Shown piece after piece: positions 31,030 through 39,629 of a stretch of DNA of 64,000 nucleotides; positions within the stretch are counted from its first letter, which is position 1, and each line of letters starts with the position of its first letter. The translations under genes and the position numbers were made by a program. The notes below the pieces were generated by a model. It saw nothing but the letters and a program-made list of their open reading frames with translations, did no database searches and was not told the DNA's origin. The stretch lies in the NCBI RefSeq assembly GCF_001953175.1, contig NZ_CP018258.1, forward strand, positions 1,640,210 through 1,704,209, given 5' to 3'. The DNA is from Dehalogenimonas formicexedens (lineage in GTDB: Bacteria; Chloroflexota; Dehalococcoidia; Dehalococcoidales; Dehalococcoidaceae).

Positions 31030-31866
31030 ATGGCTATTAAAGTAGTTACCGATAGCACCGCTGATATTCCGTCTCAGTTGGTAAAAGATCTGGGCATCGT
31101 GGTAGTACCTTCATACGTGATCTTTGGAAGTAAATCATATCGTGGCGGGATCGATATAGCCGCGGACGAGTTCTATCGTAAGCTTCTTCATGAGCCTGTG
31201 CTGCCTACCACCTCCCAGCCCACCCCGCAGGATTTCGTAGAAGTCTATAACCAGCTTGCCAAGGAAGCCGACGGTATTATCTCTATTCATATTTCTTCCA
31301 AACTGAGTGGCACAATCAACTCCGCCGAACACGCCAAAAAGCTGGCCAATGTCAATTGCCCTATTGAAGTCATTGATACACAGAACCTAACAATGGCGTT
31401 GGGTTTGATTGTCATCGCTGCCGCCAGAATGACCAGAGCAGGCAAGGGATTGACTGAAGTCGCCGATGCCGTCAGAAAGATGGTGCCTAGTACCAGGCTA
31501 CTGATCCTCTTTGACACGCTGGAATACTTAGCCAAGGGCGGCCGGATTGGCAAGGCCAAGTCAATGCTCGGTTCAATACTGAATGTTAAACCGCTGCTGA
31601 CACTCAAAGAGGGTGAATTTGTGCCGGCGACCCAGGCGCACAGTCGCACCAAGGGCAAGGAAAAACTGTTAGAGTTCCTAAAAAATGCTAAAGATATCGA
31701 AGACCTAGCAATTATCTACAGCACCACTCCCGATGAGGCAAAAGAGCTAGCCGCTAGTATCACGGCAATCCCCCAAGCCCGCATAATCATCGCCCAGGTG
31801 GGTCCGGTGCTGGGCGTTCACAGTGGGCCAGGGGCGCTGGGCATTGCGCTGAGAACCAAGGAATAG
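31030..31866 (+). CDS. DegV family fatty-acid-binding protein
   Basis: ATG 31030 with AGGAGGG eight bases upstream is preferred to the TTG/ATG further up. The 278 residues start MAIKVVTDSTADIPSQL and contain the DegV signatures LPTTSQPTPQDF, SIHISSKLSGTINSA, LEYLAKGGRIGK and VLGVHSGPGALGI. DegV/FakB proteins bind fatty acids and present them to a FakA-type kinase. This is the last chromosomal gene before element 2. Confidence 0.93.
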   Translation: MAIKVVTDSTADIPSQLVKDLGIVVVPSYVIFGSKSYRGGIDIAADEFYRKLLHEPVLPTTSQPTPQDFVEVYNQLAKEADGIISIHISSKLSGTINSAEHAKKLANVNCPIEVIDTQNLTMALGLIVIAAARMTRAGKGLTEVADAVRKMVPSTRLLILFDTLEYLAKGGRIGKAKSMLGSILNVKPLLTLKEGEFVPATQAHSRTKGKEKLLEFLKNAKDIEDLAIIYSTTPDEAKELAASITAIPQARIIIAQVGPVLGVHSGPGALGIALRTKE

Positions 31867-32187
31867 GTTTAGGGGTAGTCGTCAGTGCCCAATTTCGGTA
31901 TGGTTCTTCCGCCGTTAGGGTGTTGGCCAACTTGTAATTAAATAGCAAACGTTATTTAGAAGCTATCTAAGGGCATCGACCGGGCCCACTTTTTGGGGCA
32001 AGCCACGGGAAGGTTATTGAAAAGACCCTGGCCGGTGCGACAGGGCTATTATGAAACCAGCCAGTTCTCGGTATCGTCTCCTTTGGTGGAGTTATCATGC
32101 CGAAGATACTATTCTAACCGCGGGCTTCTGAAGCTCATCATGGCAGGCAGTGTGACGCTTCGATACTGTGAGCCCGTAGGTGAGAAA
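31867..32187. other. Left border region of element 2
   Basis: No supported gene; an upstream extension of the next frame is open but has no ribosome-binding site. The border between chromosome and element 2 is expected here. No direct repeat with the right border was found by eye. Confidence 0.4.
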
Positions 32188-32553
32188 ATGGCGTTGCCCG
32201 ACAAAAAAAGAGCAGAAGTACCTCCAGCCACCTCAAGTTCTGATCATGGCCATGATCATTTGGTGTATACGCCTGAAAATGGGCTGCGGCTGCTGGGGCG
32301 AATGATGGCTGAAGCTTATCTTGAAGAACTTGCTGAAGAATGTCGCTCAAAAAAGCCTGGTTACAAAAGGAAGCTTTACATTAAGAGGATCCAGATATCC
32401 TCAGATTGCGTAGACTTTAATGAACGTTCGGTTCGGCAAAAACTCCATTCGATCCTTGATAAAGCAATAGAGAAAGCAGATCGAGAAGGTTTAAAGCAGG
32501 ATTATCCCTTGTCACTTGAAGAGGCTGGATTTAGCATCAAGTTGAAAGGTTAG
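32188..32553 (+). CDS. 121-aa unknown protein opposite serine recombinase
   Basis: ATG 32188 with AGGTGAG nearby is preferred over the upstream open frame. The product has a His/Asp-rich start (SSSDHGHDHLVYTPENG), a long helix (LRLLGRMMAEAYLEELAEECRSKK) and a charged end. Its 3' end overlaps the convergent serine recombinase gene by 42 bases. It could be a recombination accessory factor by position; no family was recognised. Confidence 0.5.
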   Translation: MALPDKKRAEVPPATSSSDHGHDHLVYTPENGLRLLGRMMAEAYLEELAEECRSKKPGYKRKLYIKRIQISSDCVDFNERSVRQKLHSILDKAIEKADREGLKQDYPLSLEEAGFSIKLKG

Positions 32554-34062
32554 TCCACCAAAGGTATCAATAGGTAGAACTGTTTCGGTCTCCCCTCCCG
32601 GCAACGGGAGCCTATATTCCACCTTGGCCTCGTTACCTTCGATAGTAATCCCTTTCACAAAAGTCTTGATGAACGCTTTCCGGCTCAACACATCGCCTTC
32701 GTCAAGTAAGACCCGTAAATCACCGGCATACGACTTGACCTTTTGAAGATTCACTTGCTCCTGTTTCTCGACCACTGCGTCGGCATCGAGTTGTACCCTC
32801 ACTTTACTCAACTCTTCCTGCTTGTTCCGCAACTCCCTGATTCGGGGAGCCAGATCGTGAAGAGTGACTATCCCAGTCTCGATTGCCTCGTACAGCTTTA
32901 ACAAACGGGCGCCGGCTTCCCTGAGTTCAGCATCAACACACTCCAAACGATCATGGATGATACGATGGCTCGATCGAATATCCTCATTGGTGTACATCAC
33001 GAGTTTTTCGAGATTGTCGTCAGTAAGGATCGTTGATTTGAGATTCTCGGAAATAATTCGCTCGAGTTTGTCTTTGGGCAGGCTGCGTGAACAACAAGCC
33101 TCCTTCCCCTGTTTGAAGTTACGCTGGCACTGGTAGTAGGCATAGCTGCTGGATTTGGCGCTGTGGCCGGACATGGAGTGGCCACAGGCACAAAATAGAA
33201 GGCTGGACAACAAGTACTGGCTGGTGACGGTCCTCGGGTGAGCGGCAAGCGGGCTTTTATTCCCCAGCTTCTGTTTAACGAGATTGAATTCGTCGCGGGA
33301 GATGATAGCAGGCCAGGCGTTTTCCAGGCGGACCGATCCCCAGCCGGAGACGCCAGCGTAGGCTTCGTTGGCGAGCACCTTATATACGGTGGTCCGGCCC
33401 CAGCGCTCTCCCTTGAGGGTTCGAAAACCCTGGGTATTGAGCTTCGTGGCGATGGCTTTGCAGCCCTTGTCACTCAAAGACATTTCAAACTGGAGTTTAA
33501 CGACTCGGACGGGTACCGAGTCTTCCGGCAGCGGTTCGATCTTATTCCTCAGCTTTTCCCCATCCTTCACCTTGACGATCTGGTAACCATAGGGCGGTTT
33601 GGAACCATTGTAGAAGCCTCGCCTGGCATTCTCCGCCTGGCCGCGGCGGATGTCCTGCCCCATGTTCAGACTGTAGAATTCATCGACCGACTCGATAATG
33701 CCTTCGAGCAGATGGCCGGTGGGTGAATCATCGACCGGCTCGCTGATGGACACCACCGAGATGCCCTGTTTCTTAAGAAGCATCTTATAAGTGACCGAGT
33801 CGCCTCTGTTTCGAGCGAAGCGGTTCAATTTCCAGACAAGGATCGTGTCGAACGGAGGCGGTTTGAGCCGCGACACAGAGATCATTTCCTTAAAGGCGGG
33901 ACGGTCGGTCGAGCGCCCGCTTTCGGCCTCGTCAATGAACTCTCGAGCAACCTCATATCCATTTTTACCGGCAAACTCCCTTAGTGCCCGAAGCTGGGCT
34001 GACAGGGAAAGAACGGTATCCTGCGCTTCGCTTGATACTCGGCAATACAGCGCTGCTTTCAT
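32512..34062 (-). CDS. Large serine recombinase
   Basis: This 516-residue recombinase begins with a resolvase domain with catalytic Ser10 in YCRVSSEAQ and conserved Arg residues (ESGRSTDRPAF, WKLNRFARN). The recombinase domain follows (GFYNGSKPPYGYQI, LNTQGFRTLKGERWGRTTVYKVLANEAYAG), then a zinc beta-ribbon (CACGHSMSG ... CCSRSLPKDKLE) and a coiled-coil end. Such enzymes integrate and excise elements between attP and attB. GAGGAGG precedes ATG. It is 34 bases downstream of the 308-residue gene and shares its promoter. Confidence 0.93.
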   Translation of the reverse strand: MKAALYCRVSSEAQDTVLSLSAQLRALREFAGKNGYEVAREFIDEAESGRSTDRPAFKEMISVSRLKPPPFDTILVWKLNRFARNRGDSVTYKMLLKKQGISVVSISEPVDDSPTGHLLEGIIESVDEFYSLNMGQDIRRGQAENARRGFYNGSKPPYGYQIVKVKDGEKLRNKIEPLPEDSVPVRVVKLQFEMSLSDKGCKAIATKLNTQGFRTLKGERWGRTTVYKVLANEAYAGVSGWGSVRLENAWPAIISRDEFNLVKQKLGNKSPLAAHPRTVTSQYLLSSLLFCACGHSMSGHSAKSSSYAYYQCQRNFKQGKEACCSRSLPKDKLERIISENLKSTILTDDNLEKLVMYTNEDIRSSHRIIHDRLECVDAELREAGARLLKLYEAIETGIVTLHDLAPRIRELRNKQEELSKVRVQLDADAVVEKQEQVNLQKVKSYAGDLRVLLDEGDVLSRKAFIKTFVKGITIEGNEAKVEYRLPLPGGETETVLPIDTFGGLTFQLDAKSSLFK

Positions 34063-34096
34063 GTCGTTACCTCCTCACTCCTTCCCTGAATCGTGC

Positions 34097-35023
34097 TCAA
34101 ATCCCGATGCGTTCACAGACCGAGCAACTTCCCGGCAGCAAGCCGGGGGCAATATATTCCGTGATGAGTTCTTTGAGTGTCATACCAATCGTCTCAAGTT
34201 TTTTGAGGGTCATGGCAACCGCTTCAAGTTCTGGCGCTTTCTTAAGTTCTTCATAGGCTGCAAGAAGATCAGCACGGCACTTAACCTTATCGCCGCCTTT
34301 GACTTCGGCAAGCACCGTTTTAAAAAGGGAAACCCAATGTGTTTCAGAATTAATGACCATCCCGCTCTCCAACTCAACGTCGAACTTCTTGCGTGACTCT
34401 TCATGATCCTTCTCGATGCGCCAACGCAGGGCGTATTTGTAGAGAGCACGGCAGGCGGTGTAGCTGAAAATAAATGGATCATTGAACTCATTGTTCTCCG
34501 ACACCACCGGCAAACCGGTCTTCTCTTTGATTAAGGCGATTGTCTTGTACTGAAGCCCGATCCGGGCCAGCAGGTGCGATATATTAGATTTTTGCCACTT
34601 TGAAAGTTCACGGGCAAGTTTGGATCTGCCGAGATGTTGCTTAAGGGGCGTCTGTTTTTCGGCGCTTGTTTTCGGGAAGAGTTCACTGATGAAAAGCGTC
34701 TCTGCCTGTTCTCTGTCGATGTAGACTGAGATCGGTTCCCGCTTGTACCAGGAGATAGCCTCCGCCTCAACCGCCGAAGGCTCTAAAGAACGAGCCAGAG
34801 CTGAAAGTTCCGTGAGCAGTTGTTCCTGGTGCCTTTTGAGGGCGTCGCGGATCAAACTGACGTTGGCTTCTCTTCGTTCCCGTTCCCGCCGAGCTTGAAT
34901 TATACCCGCCTTGACAGTACGCAGATCGATCTCTTTGTCGTTCCCGATCTTGGCTTCAGATTCACCTTTTTCCGATAATATGAGCCACTCGGCCCTGTCC
35001 TCGACGCTGTATTTTTTCGGCAT
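34097..35023 (-). CDS. 308-aa unknown element protein, HTH-like start
   Basis: The start MPKKYSVEDRAEWLILSEKGESEAKIGNDKEIDLRTVKAGI suggests a helix-turn-helix, followed by a basic helix (QARRERERREAN) and a long helical domain of unknown type with a final CSVC pair. It is the first gene after a strong promoter and is co-transcribed with the serine recombinase, so it may be a regulator or directionality factor. No known family was recognised. Confidence 0.65.
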   Translation of the reverse strand: MPKKYSVEDRAEWLILSEKGESEAKIGNDKEIDLRTVKAGIIQARRERERREANVSLIRDALKRHQEQLLTELSALARSLEPSAVEAEAISWYKREPISVYIDREQAETLFISELFPKTSAEKQTPLKQHLGRSKLARELSKWQKSNISHLLARIGLQYKTIALIKEKTGLPVVSENNEFNDPFIFSYTACRALYKYALRWRIEKDHEESRKKFDVELESGMVINSETHWVSLFKTVLAEVKGGDKVKCRADLLAAYEELKKAPELEAVAMTLKKLETIGMTLKELITEYIAPGLLPGSCSVCERIGI

Positions 35024-35077
35024 AATAATTTTCCTCTTCTCTGCGTTTGGCGTTTATTAGATACGTTGATATGGTGT

Positions 35078-35106
35078 ATTTTATTGCGTTTTAGGGTGAC
35101 TGTCAA
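35078..35106 (-). promoter_or_regulatory. Sigma-70-type promoter of the serine recombinase operon
   Basis: On the minus strand TTGACA (35106-35101) is followed after 17 bases by TAAAAT (35083-35078), a near-consensus promoter 55 bases before the 308-residue gene. Confidence 0.75.
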
Positions 35107-35167
35107 TATTTACAGCATATCGTTTATCTGCTTCGACGGAGGAGATAAAGTGTGATAGTCTGGTCGC

Positions 35168-35365
35168 ATGCCAAAAAGCCGGAGAAAATATCGAGAGTAT
35201 CAGGTCGGGGGAGATGTATTGGAGACCGGCCTCAGAATACTCGCCTCGATTATCGCTGATGTTCATCTAAAGCGCCAAAAAGCGCTAAGGGAAGCACAGG
35301 CTGCCAATGACACCACTATCGCTCAGCTTGCGGAGTCCGAAACATATAATGAAAGCCTACCTTGA
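35168..35365 (+). CDS. 65-aa protein before recombinase copy 2
   Basis: The product is hydrophilic with a basic start (MPKSRRKYREYQVGGD) and a helical second half. It overlaps the recombinase start by 17 bases, suggesting coupling, but its ribosome-binding site is weak (CTGGTCGC). It is divergent from the 308-residue gene. No family was recognised; the basic start could bind DNA. Confidence 0.5.
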   Translation: MPKSRRKYREYQVGGDVLETGLRILASIIADVHLKRQKALREAQAANDTTIAQLAESETYNESLP

Positions 35366-36050
35366 ATTAGAAGAGCTCAACCGCCTGGCCGACGCCGCCA
35401 ATAACCTCCGTGACAGGCTGCTGGTAACGATGCTGTTCCATATGGGCTGCCGAATCTCCGAGGCGCTAGGAATCGCCGTTGGCGACATCGACCTCAATAA
35501 CGGCACGGTGACCATCAAGCACTTGAAGCGCCGGATCAAGCTGAAATGCCCGAAATGCGGCGCGTCTCTCGGTCTAACATCCGTCTTCTGCCCGAAGTGC
35601 GGCGATAAGGTAGAAGTTGCGGTTAAGGAACTCAGGGATCACCGCAAACAGCGGATTCTCCCATTAGATGACGAGCTCATCTCCTTAATCAAGGAATACA
35701 TTTCGCGCGGCGGTCCGGTCAATCGTAACGGCAAACGACTCCTTTTTGGCATCAATAGGCATCGAGCCTGGCAGATCGTTAAAACACTTGGGGAGAAAGC
35801 CGGGCTGCCGCGGATTATCAATAACGAATCCGGCAAGGCCCACTACGTCTCACCGCACAAGCTCCGGGACGCTTTCGCCGTTTTTGCGGTGAAACGCAAC
35901 GACTCCGGCGACGGCCTGCGGATGCTCCAGGAACACCTCGGGCATCAGTCTTTCGACACCACCGCCAAATACCGCAAAGTCGCCGGAGAGGAACACCGCC
36001 GCTGGTACGATGATCTTTGGAAGGGCGATGGTCGTTCCACTAAAGCCTAA
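35349..36050 (+). CDS. Short zinc-ribbon tyrosine recombinase, copy 2
   Basis: ATG 35349 is chosen because MKAYLELEELNRL aligns with the start of copy 1. The 233-residue protein has Arg in GCRISEA, a four-Cys zinc ribbon (CPKCGASLGLTSVFCPKCG), HKLRDAF, the EHLGH motif and the Tyr in AKYRKV. It has no N-terminal core-binding domain. It is directly followed, with a 23-base overlap, by the FGCGW gene. That tight link, absent in element 1 where 3.2 kb of fibre genes intervene, suggests the two proteins work together. Confidence 0.88.
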   Translation: MKAYLELEELNRLADAANNLRDRLLVTMLFHMGCRISEALGIAVGDIDLNNGTVTIKHLKRRIKLKCPKCGASLGLTSVFCPKCGDKVEVAVKELRDHRKQRILPLDDELISLIKEYISRGGPVNRNGKRLLFGINRHRAWQIVKTLGEKAGLPRIINNESGKAHYVSPHKLRDAFAVFAVKRNDSGDGLRMLQEHLGHQSFDTTAKYRKVAGEEHRRWYDDLWKGDGRSTKA

Positions 36051-36525
36051 GAAGGGCGGCTTCCTGCGGCCGTTCGGTTGCGGCTGGTTTATCAGGGAAT
36101 ACCTCTCCGGCCGGGCGCCGCATGGATCACCAGAGATAGACCCTGATATCGGTGCCCCCCAGTCGGAGATTTTTCGTTCCTACAAGTTGGCACTCATTAA
36201 CGAACACTCCATGGACCTAGCCATCAGGAAGGCTGAAAAGCTCGCTAAAAAAGAAGGGAAACCGATCTCGCCGGACCAGATCGACGAGCTTTTTCAAAAG
36301 TATGTTTCGCAAACACCTTATAAAACCATCGCCTGCCGCTACCATTCGTTTGTCGTTTACTTTTCGATGCTGACAAGGCTTGGCTGGGTCGAGCTCACCG
36401 GCAACACCGAACCCTCCGCCTTTCAAGACAACTTCCCGCCCGGGCAGCCGCGGAAATACTACCACCTGACTAAGGCTGGCCATGACGCCGGCGACAGCGC
36501 CTGGGCAAACCCACAAAAGGCTTAG
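36028..36525 (+). CDS. FGCGWFIREYL-family protein, copy 2
   Basis: ATG 36028 (MVVPLKPKKGGF) matches the start of copy 1; it lies within the recombinase 3' end. The 165-residue protein keeps FLRPFGCGWFIREYL, IDPDIGAPQSEI, the C-terminal CRYHSFVVYFSMLTRLGWVE and the KYYHLTKAG winged-helix-like end. It lacks the YPRIGPSHRKQHI tail of copy 1. Probable DNA-binding partner or regulator; function unproven. Confidence 0.75.
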   Translation: MVVPLKPKKGGFLRPFGCGWFIREYLSGRAPHGSPEIDPDIGAPQSEIFRSYKLALINEHSMDLAIRKAEKLAKKEGKPISPDQIDELFQKYVSQTPYKTIACRYHSFVVYFSMLTRLGWVELTGNTEPSAFQDNFPPGQPRKYYHLTKAGHDAGDSAWANPQKA

Positions 36526-36864
36526 TCTCCAAAACCGCCGGCCGGTAAGGCCGCGGCACCCCAAATACCAAGCGCTGTGGCGCTTAAAGAAGCCTTCTTA
36601 ACCCTTCAGCAAAGTAATTCCATCTGTCACACTTCGATCACACAATCGCCCCGTTCACAGCCGGATTGTGCAGTGCGTACTCCCCATGAGACGAACCACC
36701 AGCCGGAAAGAGCGAATTGCTGAGCAATAGAGAGCTTCCTTATTGTTTAACTGAGGTCACTCCAAAGCTAAACCGGATTGTCCGTGATTTCATCGTGGGC
36801 GGGGGAAGTGTCGTAAATATAGGTTCATTTTGTAGCTGAACAAACGCAAAGATTGTTACATGAT

Positions 36865-36893
36865 AGGTGCTGGTTTTGATACCGCCAGCACCT
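36865..36893 (+). promoter_or_regulatory. Hairpin upstream of sigma-like gene, copy 2
   Basis: AGGTGCTGG (36865-36873) pairs with CCAGCACCT (36885-36893) around an 11-base loop. There is no T-run, so it is more likely regulatory than a terminator. The 3' arm overlaps the CACCTTA sequence that is also present in element 1, but the 5' arm is not, so the hairpin is specific to element 2. Confidence 0.45.
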
Positions 36894-36920
36894 TACCAAC
36901 TGAATAGGCGATAATCCTTG

Positions 36921-36935
36921 ACCTGAACGCTTGCC
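36921..36935 (+). repeat. 15-bp inverted repeat, left arm, module 2
   Basis: ACCTGAACGCTTGCC, identical to 15732-15746 and the exact reverse complement of 37637-37651. Confidence 0.8.
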
Positions 36936-36959
36936 CCCTCATTGAAAGGGGGTCAAGTA

Positions 36960-37481
36960 TTGAGAACGACACTATCTTATCCGGACGATCAAAATAATCC
37001 GCCCACGTCCTATAACCGGCTAACCGGTGACTGGCTTCTTTATTACATGGTCGCCAAACGTTTTATGTGGAAAATACCGCCACAGGATAGGCCGGACGTA
37101 AGGCATTCAATAATGATGGAATTGGCCGACGCTCAAAACCGCAAGGGCGGCTTGCCGTTACCCGAAGCGGCGATGTACCGGATTGCTTCTTTCGAGGTGG
37201 CCGACTACTGGCGCACAAAGAAACGTAGTCCCAATATGCTAAGTCTTGACGGCGACGAGGACGCCGACAATGATACCGGCCTTGCCACAGTCCTGCCCGA
37301 TGATTCAGCGCTCGACCTCGATGCCTGGGTAGATGCCCGAACCTTCCTTCTAAGCTGTCCCAAGCGGTTAATCCAGATTGCCTTCAAGCGGGTAAAGGGC
37401 GTCACCCTCGAAAATGCCGAATATAAGTACCTTTCCAAGTGGCGCAAACGTGAACAAAAAATAATTCCTATTTGTGGGTAA
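36960..37481 (+). CDS. Sigma-70-like factor, copy 2
   Basis: TTG 36960, seven bases after AAAGGGGG, aligns with the GTG start of copy 1 and is preferred to TTG 36942. The 173 residues align with copy 1 over the region-2-like part (YNRLTGDWLLYYMVAKRF, RPDVRHSIMMELADAQ, AMYRIASFEVADYWRTKKR), the linker LDLDAWVDARTFLL and the last helices (YLSKWRKREQK). The N-terminal zinc ribbon and the internal Cys cluster are absent, so neither is essential to the module. Confidence 0.65.
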   Translation: MRTTLSYPDDQNNPPTSYNRLTGDWLLYYMVAKRFMWKIPPQDRPDVRHSIMMELADAQNRKGGLPLPEAAMYRIASFEVADYWRTKKRSPNMLSLDGDEDADNDTGLATVLPDDSALDLDAWVDARTFLLSCPKRLIQIAFKRVKGVTLENAEYKYLSKWRKREQKIIPICG

Positions 37482-37510
37482 GGTTTTGACCCCGTTTAGC
37501 GGTTGTATAA

Positions 37511-37609
37511 GTGGGAGCATTCATTAGGCCAGCGAACGGCGGCTAATGGGTGTCTTACTACTATGCGAAGCCGGTGGAATTGCCCACCGCCGGATAGCTA
37601 AAGGGGGTA
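37511..37609 (+). promoter_or_regulatory. Conserved two-hairpin RNA leader of clamp gene, copy 2
   Basis: Hairpin A pairs 37519-37527 with 37543-37551 (9 bp with two G-U pairs) around GCCAGCGAACGGCGG, the same 15-base loop as copy 1 with two changes. Hairpin B pairs CCGGTGG (37571-37577) with CCGCCGG (37587-37593). GTGGGAGC, TTACTACTA and GCGAAGCCG between them are nearly identical to copy 1. AAAGGGGG at 37600-37607 is the ribosome-binding site. In this copy nothing inside the leader is an open frame, which argues that it is RNA or DNA structure that is conserved. Confidence 0.7.
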
Positions 37610-37624
37610 TCAACTATCGAACAA

Positions 37625-38884
37625 TTGAATATCGAGGGCAAGCGTTCAGGTGAGGGTTTTATCGCACAGCGCCAAAGTGTTATCAGTGCCCTGAATCGAG
37701 CCTTGGCCGATAAGGTGAATCTACTCGGTTTCACCCTTGGCCGCAAAGGCTTCCTTACCTACCTTAGAGCATTGGGCGGTAGCAACGTCATAAAGGTTGT
37801 CCCGTCCGGCGGTGATGCCAGCGTATCGCGGGTCACTGGTAAATGCCTTAAGGTAGTCTGCGGCGCAAACACGGCCTACCTTACCAACAACGAATGGACC
37901 GGCGACAAGACAAGCTCCGGCTACTGCGAGCTTAAAGTAAGTCCCCGCTACTCCATAGTACCGAACCTCGGTGCTTTGGAGCTTTCCGAAGCATTGGAAC
38001 GGGTGCTTACTTTCACCTCATCCCAAAGCTCGCGGCCAGTCCTTCAGGGCGTCTGCCTGAAAGCAAAGGACGGCAAGCTCGACATGGTATCCGCCGACGG
38101 CTACCGCCTCGCCATCGCCACACTCGACTTCGAGGGCGAAGGGACGGCGGTCATCCATCGGGACGAGCTACGGGGTATCGCCCAGGCGCTAAAGCGTGCC
38201 AGGCGGGTACGCCTCGCCTTTGAAACGGACGAGGCCACCAAGCGGACATACCTTATCCTCGAAACGGAGCTTATCCGTTACCGATGGTCTGGAATGTCCG
38301 GCGACTATCCCGACCACAAGGCGCTCATCCCGACAGGCTTCAAGGCGACTGTTAACCTCGAAGCCACGGAAACGCTCCGGGCGATTGCCAGCCTTAAGGT
38401 GCTGTCCGATGTCAAAGGCGCTCCGGTAGACCTAAACTTCGGCGGCGGCAAGGTCATCATGGCCGCCACCGATGATAAGGGCGAAACGGAGATAGCCGCC
38501 GAGACAACGGGCGAACCGATGCGGGTAAGGCTTGACGGCGGCTTCTTTAGGGACGCCCTGAAAGCCTGCGGCGGCATGGTGGAGTTTCACGTCACCGAGC
38601 CGAGTTTGCCGATACTATTCAAGGCTGACGGCTTTCAACTGGTCGTCATGCCGATGGCGGTAGGCAAGCCGCAACCGAAGCCCGAAGCGCCCAAACAGGC
38701 CGAAGCCAAAACGCCGGAGCCGGTGAAAGCCGAGCCGGTCAAAGCTGAAACGCCGAAGGAACCGGAAGCGATCAAACCGGACAAAGAAGTCGAGGAAGCG
38801 GTAGCCGAGGCCAAAGCCATCACCGAGAAACCCAAGATGCCGAGGATTGCCAAAAAGATAGCGCGGGAAGCTGTCGCGGTCTAA
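37625..38884 (+). CDS. DNA polymerase III beta clamp-like protein, copy 2
   Basis: Like copy 1 it has a divergent first domain (LGRKGFLTYLRALGGSN, GKCLKVVCGANT) and clear DnaN-type second and third domains (SSRPVLQGVCLKAKDGKLDMVSADGYRLA, SGDYPDHKALIP, FQLVVMPM), then a tail of about 75 residues rich in Pro/Glu/Lys/Ala. A stop at 37595-37597 closes the frame upstream, so only ATC 37616 or TTG 37625 can start it; ATC has the better distance (8 bases) to GGGGG. There is no ATG near the conserved beginning. Probably an element-encoded processivity clamp. Confidence 0.85.
   Translation: MNIEGKRSGEGFIAQRQSVISALNRALADKVNLLGFTLGRKGFLTYLRALGGSNVIKVVPSGGDASVSRVTGKCLKVVCGANTAYLTNNEWTGDKTSSGYCELKVSPRYSIVPNLGALELSEALERVLTFTSSQSSRPVLQGVCLKAKDGKLDMVSADGYRLAIATLDFEGEGTAVIHRDELRGIAQALKRARRVRLAFETDEATKRTYLILETELIRYRWSGMSGDYPDHKALIPTGFKATVNLEATETLRAIASLKVLSDVKGAPVDLNFGGGKVIMAATDDKGETEIAAETTGEPMRVRLDGGFFRDALKACGGMVEFHVTEPSLPILFKADGFQLVVMPMAVGKPQPKPEAPKQAEAKTPEPVKAEPVKAETPKEPEAIKPDKEVEEAVAEAKAITEKPKMPRIAKKIAREAVAV
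37637..37651 (+). repeat. 15-bp inverted repeat, right arm, module 2
   Basis: GGCAAGCGTTCAGGT, identical to 16687-16701 and the reverse complement of 36921-36935, within the first clamp codons. Confidence 0.8.
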
Positions 38885-38927
38885 CCCAAAACTGAACGCT
38901 TGAACTCACAAAACAACCAACGCAGGA

Positions 38928-38951
38928 AGCGGGGTGTGCGCCCCGCTTTTT
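38928..38951 (+). terminator. Terminator 1 after clamp gene, copy 2
   Basis: AGCGGGG and CCCCGCT pair around TGTGCG, followed by TTTT. It comes just after ACTGAACGCTTGAACTCAC (38891-38909), which is shared with element 1. Confidence 0.75.
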
Positions 38952-38960
38952 GCTATTTAA

Positions 38961-39006
38961 GGGGATATTCGTCTCCCGTGCGTGGGAACGAATATCCCCT
39001 TTTTTG
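38961..39006 (+). terminator. Terminator-like hairpin 2 after clamp gene, copy 2
   Basis: GGGGATATTCG and CGAATATCCCC form an 11-bp stem followed by a run of T. The arms match the hairpin at 18060-18101. Confidence 0.75.
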
Positions 39007-39045
39007 TTCTTACTAATGGCTAAACACTGCTTTGAAGGAGGCAAA

Positions 39046-39459
39046 ATGAAACAGGAATCATGCCGGGAACGGCTTAACGGCGAGCTTAAGGATCGGTTGC
39101 GGGACATACGGACTTTATGGCGGCTGTATCAAAAGCATCCCGACGCATCCCACCCGGAGCTGGGAAAATTCGAGGAATACGGCTTGGGTCTCGACTATGT
39201 AGCCAAAGGAACCTTCCAAGACCAGAAACGGGGCTATTTCCGCTGGCAGTTGTCATGGGGCGGCCCGGCTGACGAGTTCCGATTTTTCATGGACGAAAAT
39301 CTCGAGGCCGTTGAAATCGAGTACTGGTTTCTGGATTGGAACGACGGCGCCAGCAAAACGCTGTCCGGCGACGCTTTCAAGCTACTCGACGAAATCTTCC
39401 AGCACCTTAAAGACATGGGGGTTGTGGATGCTGAACGGGCTAAGGCCTTAAGCAGTTAG
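39046..39459 (+). CDS. Plasmid/phage-type 137-aa protein of unknown function
   Basis: ATG 39046 has AAGGAGG four bases upstream; the longer frame from 38950 runs through terminator 2 and is rejected. The 137 residues match a family frequent on plasmids and phages (HPELGKFEEYGLGLDYV, GYFRWQLSWGGPADEFRFF, IEYWFLDWNDGASKTLSGDAFKLLDEIF). It is acidic and rich in aromatic residues. No function is established. Confidence 0.8.
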   Translation: MKQESCRERLNGELKDRLRDIRTLWRLYQKHPDASHPELGKFEEYGLGLDYVAKGTFQDQKRGYFRWQLSWGGPADEFRFFMDENLEAVEIEYWFLDWNDGASKTLSGDAFKLLDEIFQHLKDMGVVDAERAKALSS

Positions 39460-39486
39460 CTACCTTATAATCGAAGGCTTATAACG

Positions 39487-39521
39487 ACGGCGGGATAGAA
39501 ATGTCCCGCCGTTTGCTTTTT
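39487..39521 (+). terminator. Terminator after 137-aa gene
   Basis: ACGGCGGGA and TCCCGCCGT form a 9-bp stem around TAGAAATG, followed by TTGCTTTTT. Confidence 0.8.
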
Positions 39522-39522
39522 A

Positions 39523-39554
39523 GGGACTTCCCGATCTGGGGAGTCCCTTTTTTG
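39523..39554 (+). terminator. Second terminator in tandem
   Basis: GGGACTTCCC and GGGGAGTCCC form a 10-bp stem (one T-G pair) around GATCT, followed by TTTTTTG. Two strong terminators in a row isolate the module from the convergent regulators. Confidence 0.8.
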
Positions 39555-39629
39555 TTTTTCCAGTGAACGCGACTTAATGAAATACACCCAGGCTAAGTGA
39601 ACGGATAGCTCAGCCGGAAGGTCGGGGTT

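Larger units (their letters stand above)
36526..36959. other. Leader region before sigma-like gene, copy 2
   Basis: No gene is supported. The region contains a 9-bp hairpin (36865-36893, AGGTGCTGG / CCAGCACCT) and the conserved CACCTTAC-CAACTGAA and CCTTGACCTGAACGCTTGCC sequences shared with the region before copy 1. Confidence 0.45.

Noticed and set aside
36942-36959. TTG 36942 as start of the second sigma-like gene
   Set aside because: It would place the ribosome-binding site AAAGGGGG inside the coding part; TTG 36960 has the right spacing and matches copy 1.
38950-39045. Upstream extension of the 137-aa gene to 38950
   Set aside because: This part covers terminator hairpin 2; the ATG at 39046 has an excellent ribosome-binding site and the family start.
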